From NCBI GenBank assembly GCA_036676295.1, contig JAKFDE010000025.1, forward strand, positions 62,001-126,000: a stretch of DNA of 64,000 nt. The letters run 5' to 3'. Positions 54,627 through 62,362 of the stretch are shown here, in pieces. Made by a program: the position numbers and the translations under genes. The DNA is from UBA4416 sp036676295 (GTDB lineage Bacteria; Bacteroidota; Bacteroidia; B-17B0; Aurantibacillaceae). The notes beneath the pieces are model-generated. The model was not told the DNA's origin and did not search any database. It saw only the letters and a program-made list of their open reading frames with translations. Numbering within the stretch: the first letter of the stretch is position 1; each line of letters begins with the position of its first letter.

Positions 54627-55054
54627 TAATCAGGGGTTACTTCTTTCGCTTTTTCGTCGGCTGTAATTTGCCAAACATTGTATTGTCCATCACCATCAAA
54701 ATCAGATACCGCAGTTGCTTTAGCCGTAAAACTATTTACAGAAGCATCAGTCACATCTATTTTGTAATTAGCCTGGCCATCAGCGGTCACTAATTTTGGT
54801 TGTTCAAACCCTAACTCATTAATATCAGTCGTGTATTTCGAATTCACATAAAAATAATTCTTCTCTAACATTAATACATGACGCAATTGCAACTTAGCTT
54901 CGGTTGACTTAGCTCTACTAATTAAAGGTAAATACAATGGAACAGATAAACTTGCCAAGATGCCAATAATGGCCATCGCCAATAAAAGCTCAAACATGGT
55001 GAATCCCGCCAGTTTATTTTTAAATATTGTATTTGAAGGAGTTCTCATTTTCAT
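54626..55054 (-). CDS. Major pilin / GspG-like pseudopilin
   Basis: This 142-residue prepilin has the classic leader ending NKLAG before FTMFELLLAMAIIGILASLS, with Phe +1 and Glu +5. The C-terminal domain (PKLVTADGQANYKIDVTD, later DFDGDGQYNVWQITAD) has the GspG-like calcium loop pattern. It heads the minus arm. A TAAATTTG (matches TAnnTTTG) lies at 55057-55064, only two bases upstream, so translation may really begin at the internal ATG at 55048. Confidence 0.85.
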   Translation of the reverse strand: MKMRTPSNTIFKNKLAGFTMFELLLAMAIIGILASLSVPLYLPLISRAKSTEAKLQLRHVLMLEKNYFYVNSKYTTDINELGFEQPKLVTADGQANYKIDVTDASVNSFTAKATAVSDFDGDGQYNVWQITADEKAKEVTPD

Positions 55055-55466
55055 GGCAAATTTATATATTTTATACCTTTAATTAAACATTTAAATATTA
55101 ACTAAAGATCAACGCTTCAATTAACTCATTTCCAAACGATTAATTAAACAAAACACATTGCAATCTGTTTCATTAAGTACAAATAGTTTTATTATACCAT
55201 TTTGGTTCATTTAGAGACTAATCATTATCTTTATTTTGAATATTATTAACAACTTTAGCTATTTGGTATAAATATTTAGTCTCATTTAAAATGATCAAAT
55301 ATTAATTGTTTTGTATCTTTATTGTACCTTAATCGTCTATAAAGCTTATAAAAACTGTATATTTACTTTCTGCATTGGCAAATAATATCTCATCTTCTAA
55401 TTCTGTTACTCTACATTTTCAATTGAGTTCATCAATTGTTTAAAAACACATTTTTTTCTTTATCCT
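55055..55466. other. Gene-free divergent region between pilin and SET-domain genes
   Basis: These 412 AT-rich bases contain no open frame of note. They must hold promoters for the minus-strand secretion arm and for the plus-strand SET gene. One box, TATCTTTA near 55317, resembles a -7 element. No stable hairpin or repeat is evident. Confidence 0.4.
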
Positions 55467-55898
55467 TTGAAAGTATCCAAATATCATAGTAACACTATTG
55501 AAGCTCCTGAAGCTGATTACTTATACGTTAACGTATCTCAGCTACCGGCTTCTGGCAATGGTTTATTTACTGCTATTGATATTTATAAGGATGAAGTGAT
55601 TGCCATATTTAAAGGTGAAATACTAACGGAACTACAAGCCAGATTAAGAGCAAAAAAAGGCAATGATAAATATTTTATTAATATGGTAGATGGCAGTATC
55701 ATGGATTCCATGCATGTAGCCTGCTTTGCAAAATATGCCAATGATGCAGAAGGTTTTTCAAAATCTAACTTTAAAAATTCTGCTAAGATCACCTTAGACG
55801 AAGATTCTAATGTTTGTATTACCGCTACCAGAAACATAAAAAACAGCGAAGAAATTTTTTGCAGTTACGGAAAGAATTACTGGAAAAAACACAGTTAA
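55467..55898 (+). CDS. SET-domain protein lysine methyltransferase-like
   Basis: This 143-residue protein is a compact SET domain. It has the GNGLFTAID opening, the NDAEG-containing catalytic loop (FAKYANDAEG), NSAKITLDEDSN and the closing IKNSEEIFCSYGKNYW, with the Tyr at the active site. The start codon is a TTG at 55467; no ATG lies upstream in frame. SET enzymes transfer methyl groups from SAM to lysines; the bacterial target is unknown. It stands alone. Confidence 0.8.
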   Translation: MKVSKYHSNTIEAPEADYLYVNVSQLPASGNGLFTAIDIYKDEVIAIFKGEILTELQARLRAKKGNDKYFINMVDGSIMDSMHVACFAKYANDAEGFSKSNFKNSAKITLDEDSNVCITATRNIKNSEEIFCSYGKNYWKKHS

Positions 55899-56064
55899 AT
55901 TTATTTACCTTTTCTTACTTCAGATATTAAATGATTTAATTTAATGTCTGAAGTCCGCCATTCCTAAAGCTTTTATAAGCAAAATATCATTTTTTTGCTT
56001 TTCTCATTTTGAGAATTTGAATTCCAAAAAAAGAAAAACTCTACAGTTACAAAAGCCCTAAACT

Positions 56065-56081
56065 TATGATAATCATAAGCT
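56065..56081. promoter_or_regulatory. Palindrome upstream of the aarF-mla operon
   Basis: CTTATGAT (56065-56072) and ATCATAAG (56074-56081) form a perfect 8-bp inverted repeat with a single central base. It lies 148 bases upstream of the aarF start in the gene-free stretch 55899-56228 and could be an operator for the operon. Nothing else notable is seen there. Confidence 0.4.
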
Positions 56082-56228
56082 TACAAATAATATTTTATAG
56101 GTTTAATATTTGAGATTTATGTAATAGTTAATTATTAGGATATGATCTGAACTATTTTATTACAACATATAGTCGGATTAAAGGCAACTAAAAATAGTCT
56201 TCAGTAAAAACTATTAAACCTAAACGTT

Positions 56229-57884
56229 ATGTTGATCTTTAAAATAAAAAATTACATACAAGGGGCTATAAGAATCATCAATATCTTGTATATAGTTATA
56301 GCGTATTTTATTGTCACCAAAATGAGTAAATTCAAATTTACTCGGAGGCTTATTCCTAAAAGATTTAAACACAACGATACGGTTCTTTCTTCCTACGAAC
56401 GTTTACGAATGCTTATAGAAAAACTAGGACCTACCTTCATTAAGTTTGGACAAATATTGGCAGACAGGCCAGATCTGATAGCGGATAATATAAGAGAAGA
56501 ATTAAAAAAACTTCAATCTACTGTAAAACCATTTGATCATATAATAGCTTTTCAATTAATAGAAAAGGAACTTGGTGGTCCTATCAATGATCATTTTAAG
56601 GTCATTGAACCTGAGTGTTTAGGCTCTGCTTCAATTGGGCAAGTTTATAAAGCAGTCCTGAGATCAGGTGAACATGTTGTGATAAAGATCCAAAGACCGG
56701 ATATTTTAAATAAAATAAAAATTGATATCCGCATCTTAAAATACATTGCCGAAAAATTAAAAAATGAATTCCCTGAATTGCAAGCTGTAGATCTATCTGC
56801 TATGGTTGATGAATTTGGAGTAGCGCTAATAGAAGAATTAAATTATATTAATGAAGCTGCAAATACAATAAGATTTAGTGAACTTTTTAAAGATAATCCA
56901 AATTGTAAAATACCAAAAGTGTTTAATAAATATACCACCAGTAAGTTACTGATCCTTGAATACGTCGAAGGCATTGTTATTTACAATAAATACCAGGTAA
57001 AACAAGCAGGTTTAGATCCGGAAATAATTGCAGAAAATGGAATTAAGATCTTTATGAAAATGATCCTGGAACATGGCTTTTTTCATGCCGATCCTCATGC
57101 CGGTAATATTTTAGTACAACGCGATAATACAATTGCTTTAATAGATTTTGGGATGGTTGGCACCTTAAAACCCAAACAGATCAATCTATTAATATCATTT
57201 ATGCTTGGTATAGCTGATAAAAATGCCAAGCAAGTTGCCGACTCTTTAATAAGCATGGCAGAGATAAAATTATTCAAAGAAATGGAAGATCTGGAATTCC
57301 GTATACAACATGTGTTAGACAAATACATCTCTATCGATTATAAAGACATGAAAATGTCGCAGGTAGCCAACGAATGTTTGCAATTATTAGTGAAGTTTCA
57401 GATAAAATTACCTGCAAATATTTTTTTACTGCTTAAAACTTTAACCACAATAGAAAAACTGGGTTATGAATTAAATCCTGAGATCCCTTTGGTGGATTAC
57501 ATTAAACCATACACAAAGGAGTTACTATTAAAACGATTTTCCTTAAAAAAAATAGCCAGAGAAGGATTTTATTTATTAAAAAAATATTTGAATGTCGTTC
57601 AAAATTTACCACAGGATATTACTGAGATCCTCCATAATGTAAAAGAAGGAAAATTGATCCATGATATTCAGCTTGGCAATGAAGACAAAATTTTTAGTGC
57701 CTTAAAAAACTCTGCAAAAACCTTATCCTCATCATTTTTAACAGGATTGATGTTAATAGGTTCATCTATACTGATCGCATTTAACAAAGGATCTCTTTTT
57801 GTAGATATCCTTTTTGTGCTATCCGCAATTAATGCCTTATGGTTAATGATAAAGGCAAGAACATATATAAAGAAAAAAGTTTAA
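56229..57884 (+). CDS. AarF/UbiB (ABC1) atypical kinase
   Basis: This 551-residue protein has the ABC1 kinase-like domain with the family signatures KLGPTFIKFGQ (KxGQ-type), PLGSASIGQVYKA-like GSASIGQVYKA (the modified Gly loop), the VIKIQRP Lys segment and the HADPHAGNI catalytic loop, then IDFGMVG. Two hydrophobic segments near the C-terminus (about 499-515 and 520-540) anchor it. UbiB-type proteins support isoprenoid quinone and lipid metabolism. It is 27 bases before mlaE, so a link to lipid trafficking is plausible. Confidence 0.92.
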   Translation: MLIFKIKNYIQGAIRIINILYIVIAYFIVTKMSKFKFTRRLIPKRFKHNDTVLSSYERLRMLIEKLGPTFIKFGQILADRPDLIADNIREELKKLQSTVKPFDHIIAFQLIEKELGGPINDHFKVIEPECLGSASIGQVYKAVLRSGEHVVIKIQRPDILNKIKIDIRILKYIAEKLKNEFPELQAVDLSAMVDEFGVALIEELNYINEAANTIRFSELFKDNPNCKIPKVFNKYTTSKLLILEYVEGIVIYNKYQVKQAGLDPEIIAENGIKIFMKMILEHGFFHADPHAGNILVQRDNTIALIDFGMVGTLKPKQINLLISFMLGIADKNAKQVADSLISMAEIKLFKEMEDLEFRIQHVLDKYISIDYKDMKMSQVANECLQLLVKFQIKLPANIFLLLKTLTTIEKLGYELNPEIPLVDYIKPYTKELLLKRFSLKKIAREGFYLLKKYLNVVQNLPQDITEILHNVKEGKLIHDIQLGNEDKIFSALKNSAKTLSSSFLTGLMLIGSSILIAFNKGSLFVDILFVLSAINALWLMIKARTYIKKKV

Positions 57885-57911
57885 TAAATGAAATAACAAT
57901 CCTATAATAAC

Positions 57912-58736
57912 ATGCGAAACAACCCTAAAATAGTTAACCGCAAGAAACCACAAAAAGAAACTAACCATTTAGGTAATGCTTCTATTGCATTAAAAAGTTT
58001 TTTTGAAGAGGTTGCAGATTTAACACTATTTGCCTGGCGTTTTTTCAAAGAAGTGATTAAGCCACCTTACGAGTTTAATGAATTCCTTAAGCAATCTTAT
58101 CTGATAGGTTATAGAACAGTTCCTTTGGTGGCTATTACCGGATTTATTATGGGACTTGTACTAACCATACAATCCCGACCAACACTTGCCGAATTTGGCG
58201 CTGAATCATGGTTGCCGGCTATGGTTGCTGTTTCTATTGTACGAGAAATTGGCCCGGTAATTACAGCGTTGATCTTTGCCGGAAAAATAGGTTCAAGTAT
58301 TGGTGCAGAATTGGCGTCGATGAAAGTAACAGAACAAATTGACGCCATGGAAGTATCAGGAATAAACCCATTTAAATATATTACAGTTACACGAATTTTA
58401 TCCACCACATTAATGTTACCGGTATTAGTGATCGTAGCCGATGCAATTGCTTTGTATGGCGCGTACCTTGGCGTTAATTTAAAAGGCGAAGTAAGTTTTC
58501 AATTGTTTTTCTTGCAGGTATTTCAAAAACTTGTTTTTATGGATGTTTTTCCTGCTACTATTAAAACATTCTTTTTTGGATTCGCTGTTGGATTAATTGG
58601 TTGTTATAAAGGTTATAATTCTAATAAAGGCACAGAAGGTGTTGGAAAGGCGGCTAACGCTTCTGTTGTTATTGGATCATTATTGATATTTATTTTAGAC
58701 ATGATCGCCGTTCAAATTACCAGCCTGTTTAATTGA
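57912..58736 (+). CDS. mlaE: MlaE-type phospholipid ABC permease
   Basis: This 274-residue permease has the MlaE family segments ITGFIMGLVLTIQSRPTL, AIFAGKIG-like LIFAGKIGSSIGAELASMK and VTEQIDAMEVSGINPFKY. The N-terminus is longer than E. coli MlaE, with a charged cytoplasmic stretch of about 40 residues. With MlaF and MlaD it forms an ABC transporter moving phospholipids across the envelope. It is followed 7 bases later by mlaF. Confidence 0.94.
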   Translation: MRNNPKIVNRKKPQKETNHLGNASIALKSFFEEVADLTLFAWRFFKEVIKPPYEFNEFLKQSYLIGYRTVPLVAITGFIMGLVLTIQSRPTLAEFGAESWLPAMVAVSIVREIGPVITALIFAGKIGSSIGAELASMKVTEQIDAMEVSGINPFKYITVTRILSTTLMLPVLVIVADAIALYGAYLGVNLKGEVSFQLFFLQVFQKLVFMDVFPATIKTFFFGFAVGLIGCYKGYNSNKGTEGVGKAANASVVIGSLLIFILDMIAVQITSLFN

Positions 58737-58743
58737 TTGAAAA

Positions 58744-59472
58744 ATGGAAACAATAGTTGCTAAAATAGAACACGTAAAAAAATCATTTGGCAGTAACCAT
58801 GTACTGAAGGATATCTCTTTTCAGATTGAAAAAGGGGAGAATCTGGCTATACTAGGAAAATCCGGAAGTGGCAAATCTGTACTTATAAAATGTATGGTTG
58901 GATTAATTGAACCGGATGCAGGTAAGATCATTTTACTGGATGAGAATATCTCTAACTTAAATAACGAAGAGTTAAACTCTTTAAGAAAAAAAGTCGGGTT
59001 TCTTTTTCAAAGTGCAGCGCTATACGATTCAATGACCGTGAGAGAAAATCTTGAATTTCCTCTAAGAAGCACCAAATCAATGTCATTAGAAGACATAAAC
59101 AACTTAGTTATAGAAACATTAGCAAGCGTTGGATTAGAGGATGCTATTGATCAAATGCCATCCGAACTTTCGGGAGGAATGCGAAAACGGGTTGGTTTAG
59201 CAAGAGCATTGATATTGAAACCGGAGATCATATTGTATGATGAACCCACAACAGGCCTCGATCCAATTACTTCAAAAGAGATCAGTCAATTGATACTCGA
59301 AATACAAAAAAAACACAACACAGCATCTATTATCATTACACATGACCTGGAATGCGCTTCCATTACAGCAAATCGTTTGATCATGCTTAAAGATGGGGTC
59401 TTTTTTGCCGAAGGAACATATGAAGAATTATCAAAATCAAAAGATGAATGGGTTCGCTCATTCTTTAAATAA
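58744..59472 (+). CDS. mlaF: MlaF-type ABC transporter ATPase
   Basis: This 242-residue ATPase has Walker A GKSGSGKSVLIK, the Q-loop in VGFLFQSAALYDSM, signature LSGGMRKRVGLARAL, Walker B ILYDEPTTGLD and the H-loop ITHDLECA. The LSGGM form and the FQSAALYDSMTV phrase are characteristic of MlaF. It drives lipid movement through MlaE. It lies between mlaE and mlaD. Confidence 0.95.
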   Translation: METIVAKIEHVKKSFGSNHVLKDISFQIEKGENLAILGKSGSGKSVLIKCMVGLIEPDAGKIILLDENISNLNNEELNSLRKKVGFLFQSAALYDSMTVRENLEFPLRSTKSMSLEDINNLVIETLASVGLEDAIDQMPSELSGGMRKRVGLARALILKPEIILYDEPTTGLDPITSKEISQLILEIQKKHNTASIIITHDLECASITANRLIMLKDGVFFAEGTYEELSKSKDEWVRSFFK

Positions 59473-59490
59473 CATTTTAAAATAGAAATC

Positions 59491-60198
59491 ATGAAAAATG
59501 CAACAGGAAATAAAATTAAACTCGGCCTATTTATTTCTATTGGTTTCTCTCTATTTATTATAGGACTTTACCTCATTGGCCAAAAACAACAATTATTCAA
59601 TAACACATTTCAGATCAGCGGAATATTTAAAGATATAAGCGGACTACAGATAGGCAATAACGTACGCTTTTCAGGTATTACTGTTGGTATTGTTGATGAT
59701 ATTGAACAAATAACTGATAGCACTGTGAGAGTGAATATGCAAATTGACGAAGACACGAAAAAATTCATAAAAAAAGATGCCAAAGCAATTATTGGATCTG
59801 ATGGGTTAATGGGAAATAAAATTGTGTTAATTATTCCGGGCACAAGAAGCAAACAAGTAATCTCTGATAACGATGTCCTTCAAACAACTCAACCGGTAAG
59901 TATTGATGAAGTTTTATCAAAAATAAAAACAACCAGTGATAATGCCGCAAATATGACCGGAGACCTTGCCGTAATTATAGGCAACATACGTAATGGCAAA
60001 GGAACAATTGGGAAAGTATTTATGGATACTGTATTTGCACAAAATGTAGATGAAGCGCTTGTCAATATCAAACAAGGTGCAGGAGGGTTTAAACAAAACA
60101 TGAAAGCAGCTAGTCATAACATTCTTTTAAAAGACTACTTCAAAAAGAAAAACGGTGATAAAGAGGAAAAAGAAGAAAAAGTGGAAAAGAACCAGTAA
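59491..60198 (+). CDS. mlaD: MlaD-type MCE protein
   Basis: This 235-residue protein has one N-terminal TM helix (about 11-28) and a single MCE domain containing GLQIGNNVRFSGITVGIVDD and GLMGNKIVLIIPG. A helical region and a very Lys/Glu-rich tail follow. It is the periplasmic substrate-binding hexamer of the Mla lipid transporter. The gene is 18 bases after mlaF and ends the operon. Confidence 0.92.
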   Translation: MKNATGNKIKLGLFISIGFSLFIIGLYLIGQKQQLFNNTFQISGIFKDISGLQIGNNVRFSGITVGIVDDIEQITDSTVRVNMQIDEDTKKFIKKDAKAIIGSDGLMGNKIVLIIPGTRSKQVISDNDVLQTTQPVSIDEVLSKIKTTSDNAANMTGDLAVIIGNIRNGKGTIGKVFMDTVFAQNVDEALVNIKQGAGGFKQNMKAASHNILLKDYFKKKNGDKEEKEEKVEKNQ

Positions 60199-60282
60199 AA
60201 ATTTTTAATTTATTTTCATGATCAGATCGCTTAAAAGAACTTGGCTGAATTTAATTCCTTACTTTTAATTAAAATTTGATCA

Positions 60283-61224
60283 ATGAATAAATACGCAATA
60301 GCTATACATGGTGGCGCAGGAACCATTTTACAAAGCACCATGACCCCTGAAAAAGAACAAGCTTACAAAAACGCTTTACAAGATGCAATTGATGCCGGTG
60401 AAATTATTTTAAAAAAAGGAGGAACAGCACTTGATGCTGTTGAGTTGGCTATTGTGTCTTTAGAAAACAACCCTTTGTTTAACGCCGGTAAAGGCGCTGT
60501 ATTTACCAATACCGGCACACACGAAATGGATGCCAGCATCATGAACGGTAAAGATCTAAGAGCCGGTGCTGTGGCTGGTGTTAGTAATATTAAAAATCCT
60601 ATTAGTCTTTCAAAAGCGGTAATGGAAAAATCTGAACATGTTTTTTTAGCCGGCTTAGGCGCTATGGATTTTGCAAAAAAAATAAATGCTGAGCTTGCTA
60701 ACGACGATTATTTTTTTGTACAAATGCGTTACGAACAATTACAAAAAGCAAAAGAAAGTGATACAATGATCTTAGATCACACGGAAGATAAATTTGAGAA
60801 CGGTGAAAAGAAATTTGGTACTGTAGGAGCTGTTGCTATTGATGTACACGGTGATCTGGCAGCTGGCACAAGTACCGGTGGAATGACCAATAAAAAATAC
60901 GGACGAGTTGGTGATAGTCCCGTTATTGGATCAGGAACTTACGCAAACAATAATACTTGTGCTATTAGCTGCACAGGCCATGGCGAATTTTTTATCCGCT
61001 CTGTTGTAGCTTATGACATTTCTTGTTTAATGGAATACAAAGGTCTGTCTTTAAAAGAAGCCTGTGACATTGTAGTAATGGATAAGTTGGTAAAGATAGG
61101 TGGCGAAGGTGGTTTAATTGCCATTGATAACAAAGGAAATATTGAGTTGCCTTTTAATTCAGAAGGAATGTATCGCGCAAAAAAATCAAGCGACAGCGAT
61201 ATTTTTATAGGGATTTATAAATAG
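60283..61224 (+). CDS. iaaA: Isoaspartyl peptidase / L-asparaginase (Ntn hydrolase)
   Basis: This 313-residue plant-type asparaginase has an N-terminal subunit with AIAIHGGAGTIL. The autocleavage site is before the nucleophile T180 in KKFGTVGAVAID, and the C-terminal part has TSTGGMTNKKYGRVGDSP and SCTGHGEFF. The enzyme hydrolyses beta-aspartyl dipeptides. Here it lies beside cyanophycinase and cyanophycin synthetase, so the probable substrate is beta-Asp-Arg released from cyanophycin. Confidence 0.94.
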   Translation: MNKYAIAIHGGAGTILQSTMTPEKEQAYKNALQDAIDAGEIILKKGGTALDAVELAIVSLENNPLFNAGKGAVFTNTGTHEMDASIMNGKDLRAGAVAGVSNIKNPISLSKAVMEKSEHVFLAGLGAMDFAKKINAELANDDYFFVQMRYEQLQKAKESDTMILDHTEDKFENGEKKFGTVGAVAIDVHGDLAAGTSTGGMTNKKYGRVGDSPVIGSGTYANNNTCAISCTGHGEFFIRSVVAYDISCLMEYKGLSLKEACDIVVMDKLVKIGGEGGLIAIDNKGNIELPFNSEGMYRAKKSSDSDIFIGIYK

Positions 61225-61249
61225 CGGTCATGGTGACGAATTAACAGAC

Positions 61250-61276
61250 ATGAGTTTTCATTCACTTATAACTCAT
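61250..61276. terminator. Possible bidirectional terminator between convergent genes
   Basis: ATGAGTT (61250-61256) pairs with AACTCAT (61270-61276) around 13 bases, in the 70-base gap between the convergent iaaA and cphB stops. The stem is short and the T tract weak, so support is modest. Confidence 0.35.
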
Positions 61277-61294
61277 CTCTTATAATTTATAACT

Positions 61295-62185
61295 CTACTC
61301 AACAGACGGTTTTACCGGAGCCGAGTAATGCCCTATGATTAATCGTTTTGTTTTCAGATCAAAATGATCTCCGATCGACATCACGTGTACAATTAAATTC
61401 TCAATAGATACAGGTTCTCCCATTTCCACATCGGTCATGTTAGTACGGCGCATGTGAGTACCATCAACTAAAATAATCAATCCAGAACCGATAGCTTCCA
61501 TGACATTACCATTGGAAATCAATAAACCGGCATCTTCACCCAATCCAATTCCTAAATTAATAGGATTGCTGGCACAAGCATATAATAAACGACCTATACG
61601 GCCACGTTGTACAAAGTGTGTATCAATAATTACATTATTGATAAAGCCTAATCCTCCGGTAATTTTAACTTCACCTTTTAATAAGGCTTCCTGACTACTG
61701 CCCTGGTAGATCATATTATTTGAACTTGCAGCAGCTCCTGCCGAAGTTCCAGAAATAATAAAATCTTCGTTCTGATATTTTTCTAATAATAACAAATGAA
61801 ACGCAGTACCTCCCAATATCGCAGTTAAACGCAATTGATCTCCACCTGTAAACATCACTACATCTGCGTTTTTCAATCGTTCGATCGTTTCAGGTGCGTT
61901 AGCCTCTTCGCGTGTTTTAATGTTGAGTACACCAACATCTAATACATTTAATTGAGCAAATGCTTTAATGTACTCCTCTCCTACTTCCTCAGGAATACTC
62001 GAAGCCGTAGTGATAATTTCAATCTTAGATAAATTATTTTTTACCGATTCGGTTGTGATCCTTTTTAAAATTCCTTTTTCAAAAAACTTCAAATTTCTTT
62101 GTAAGTCAGCCGTACTAGTTTCTGAAAAACTACCTCTATCAACAGAGCCACCAATGATTACTAATTTTCCTTTAGGATTGTTCAT
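61295..62185 (-). CDS. cphB: Cyanophycinase (peptidase S51 family)
   Basis: This 296-residue serine exopeptidase has GGSVDRG near the N-terminus, the substrate motif FTGGDQLRL (112-120) and the nucleophile S148 in SGTSAGAAA. Length matches CphB. It degrades cyanophycin (multi-L-arginyl-poly-L-aspartate) to beta-Asp-Arg dipeptides, which the adjacent isoaspartyl peptidase splits. It is transcribed divergently from the synthetase gene. No signal peptide is seen, so it is cytoplasmic. Confidence 0.94.
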   Translation of the reverse strand: MNNPKGKLVIIGGSVDRGSFSETSTADLQRNLKFFEKGILKRITTESVKNNLSKIEIITTASSIPEEVGEEYIKAFAQLNVLDVGVLNIKTREEANAPETIERLKNADVVMFTGGDQLRLTAILGGTAFHLLLLEKYQNEDFIISGTSAGAAASSNNMIYQGSSQEALLKGEVKITGGLGFINNVIIDTHFVQRGRIGRLLYACASNPINLGIGLGEDAGLLISNGNVMEAIGSGLIILVDGTHMRRTNMTDVEMGEPVSIENLIVHVMSIGDHFDLKTKRLIIGHYSAPVKPSVE

Positions 62186-62234
62186 TTTAATATAAAATTA
62201 TACGTCAAATTTAACCTTATCGCCTTTACAATAT

Positions 62235-62258
62235 GTGATAAGTACACACAGTTATCAC
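62235..62258. promoter_or_regulatory. Inverted repeat between cphB and cphA
   Basis: GTGATAA (62235-62241) and TTATCAC (62252-62258) form a 7-bp inverted repeat with a 10-base spacer in the 177-base divergent intergenic region. It is well placed to be an operator controlling both the breakdown and synthesis genes. A T-rich stretch follows, so a leader hairpin is the alternative. Confidence 0.4.
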
Positions 62259-62362
62259 TTTATTTTTAACACTATACTGTTTATGTGAAAAAAAACAGTT
62301 AAATTGAAAAAAATACCTTTTAACTTATTATAGTTATCAGAAAAGAAACCATATACCTATAA

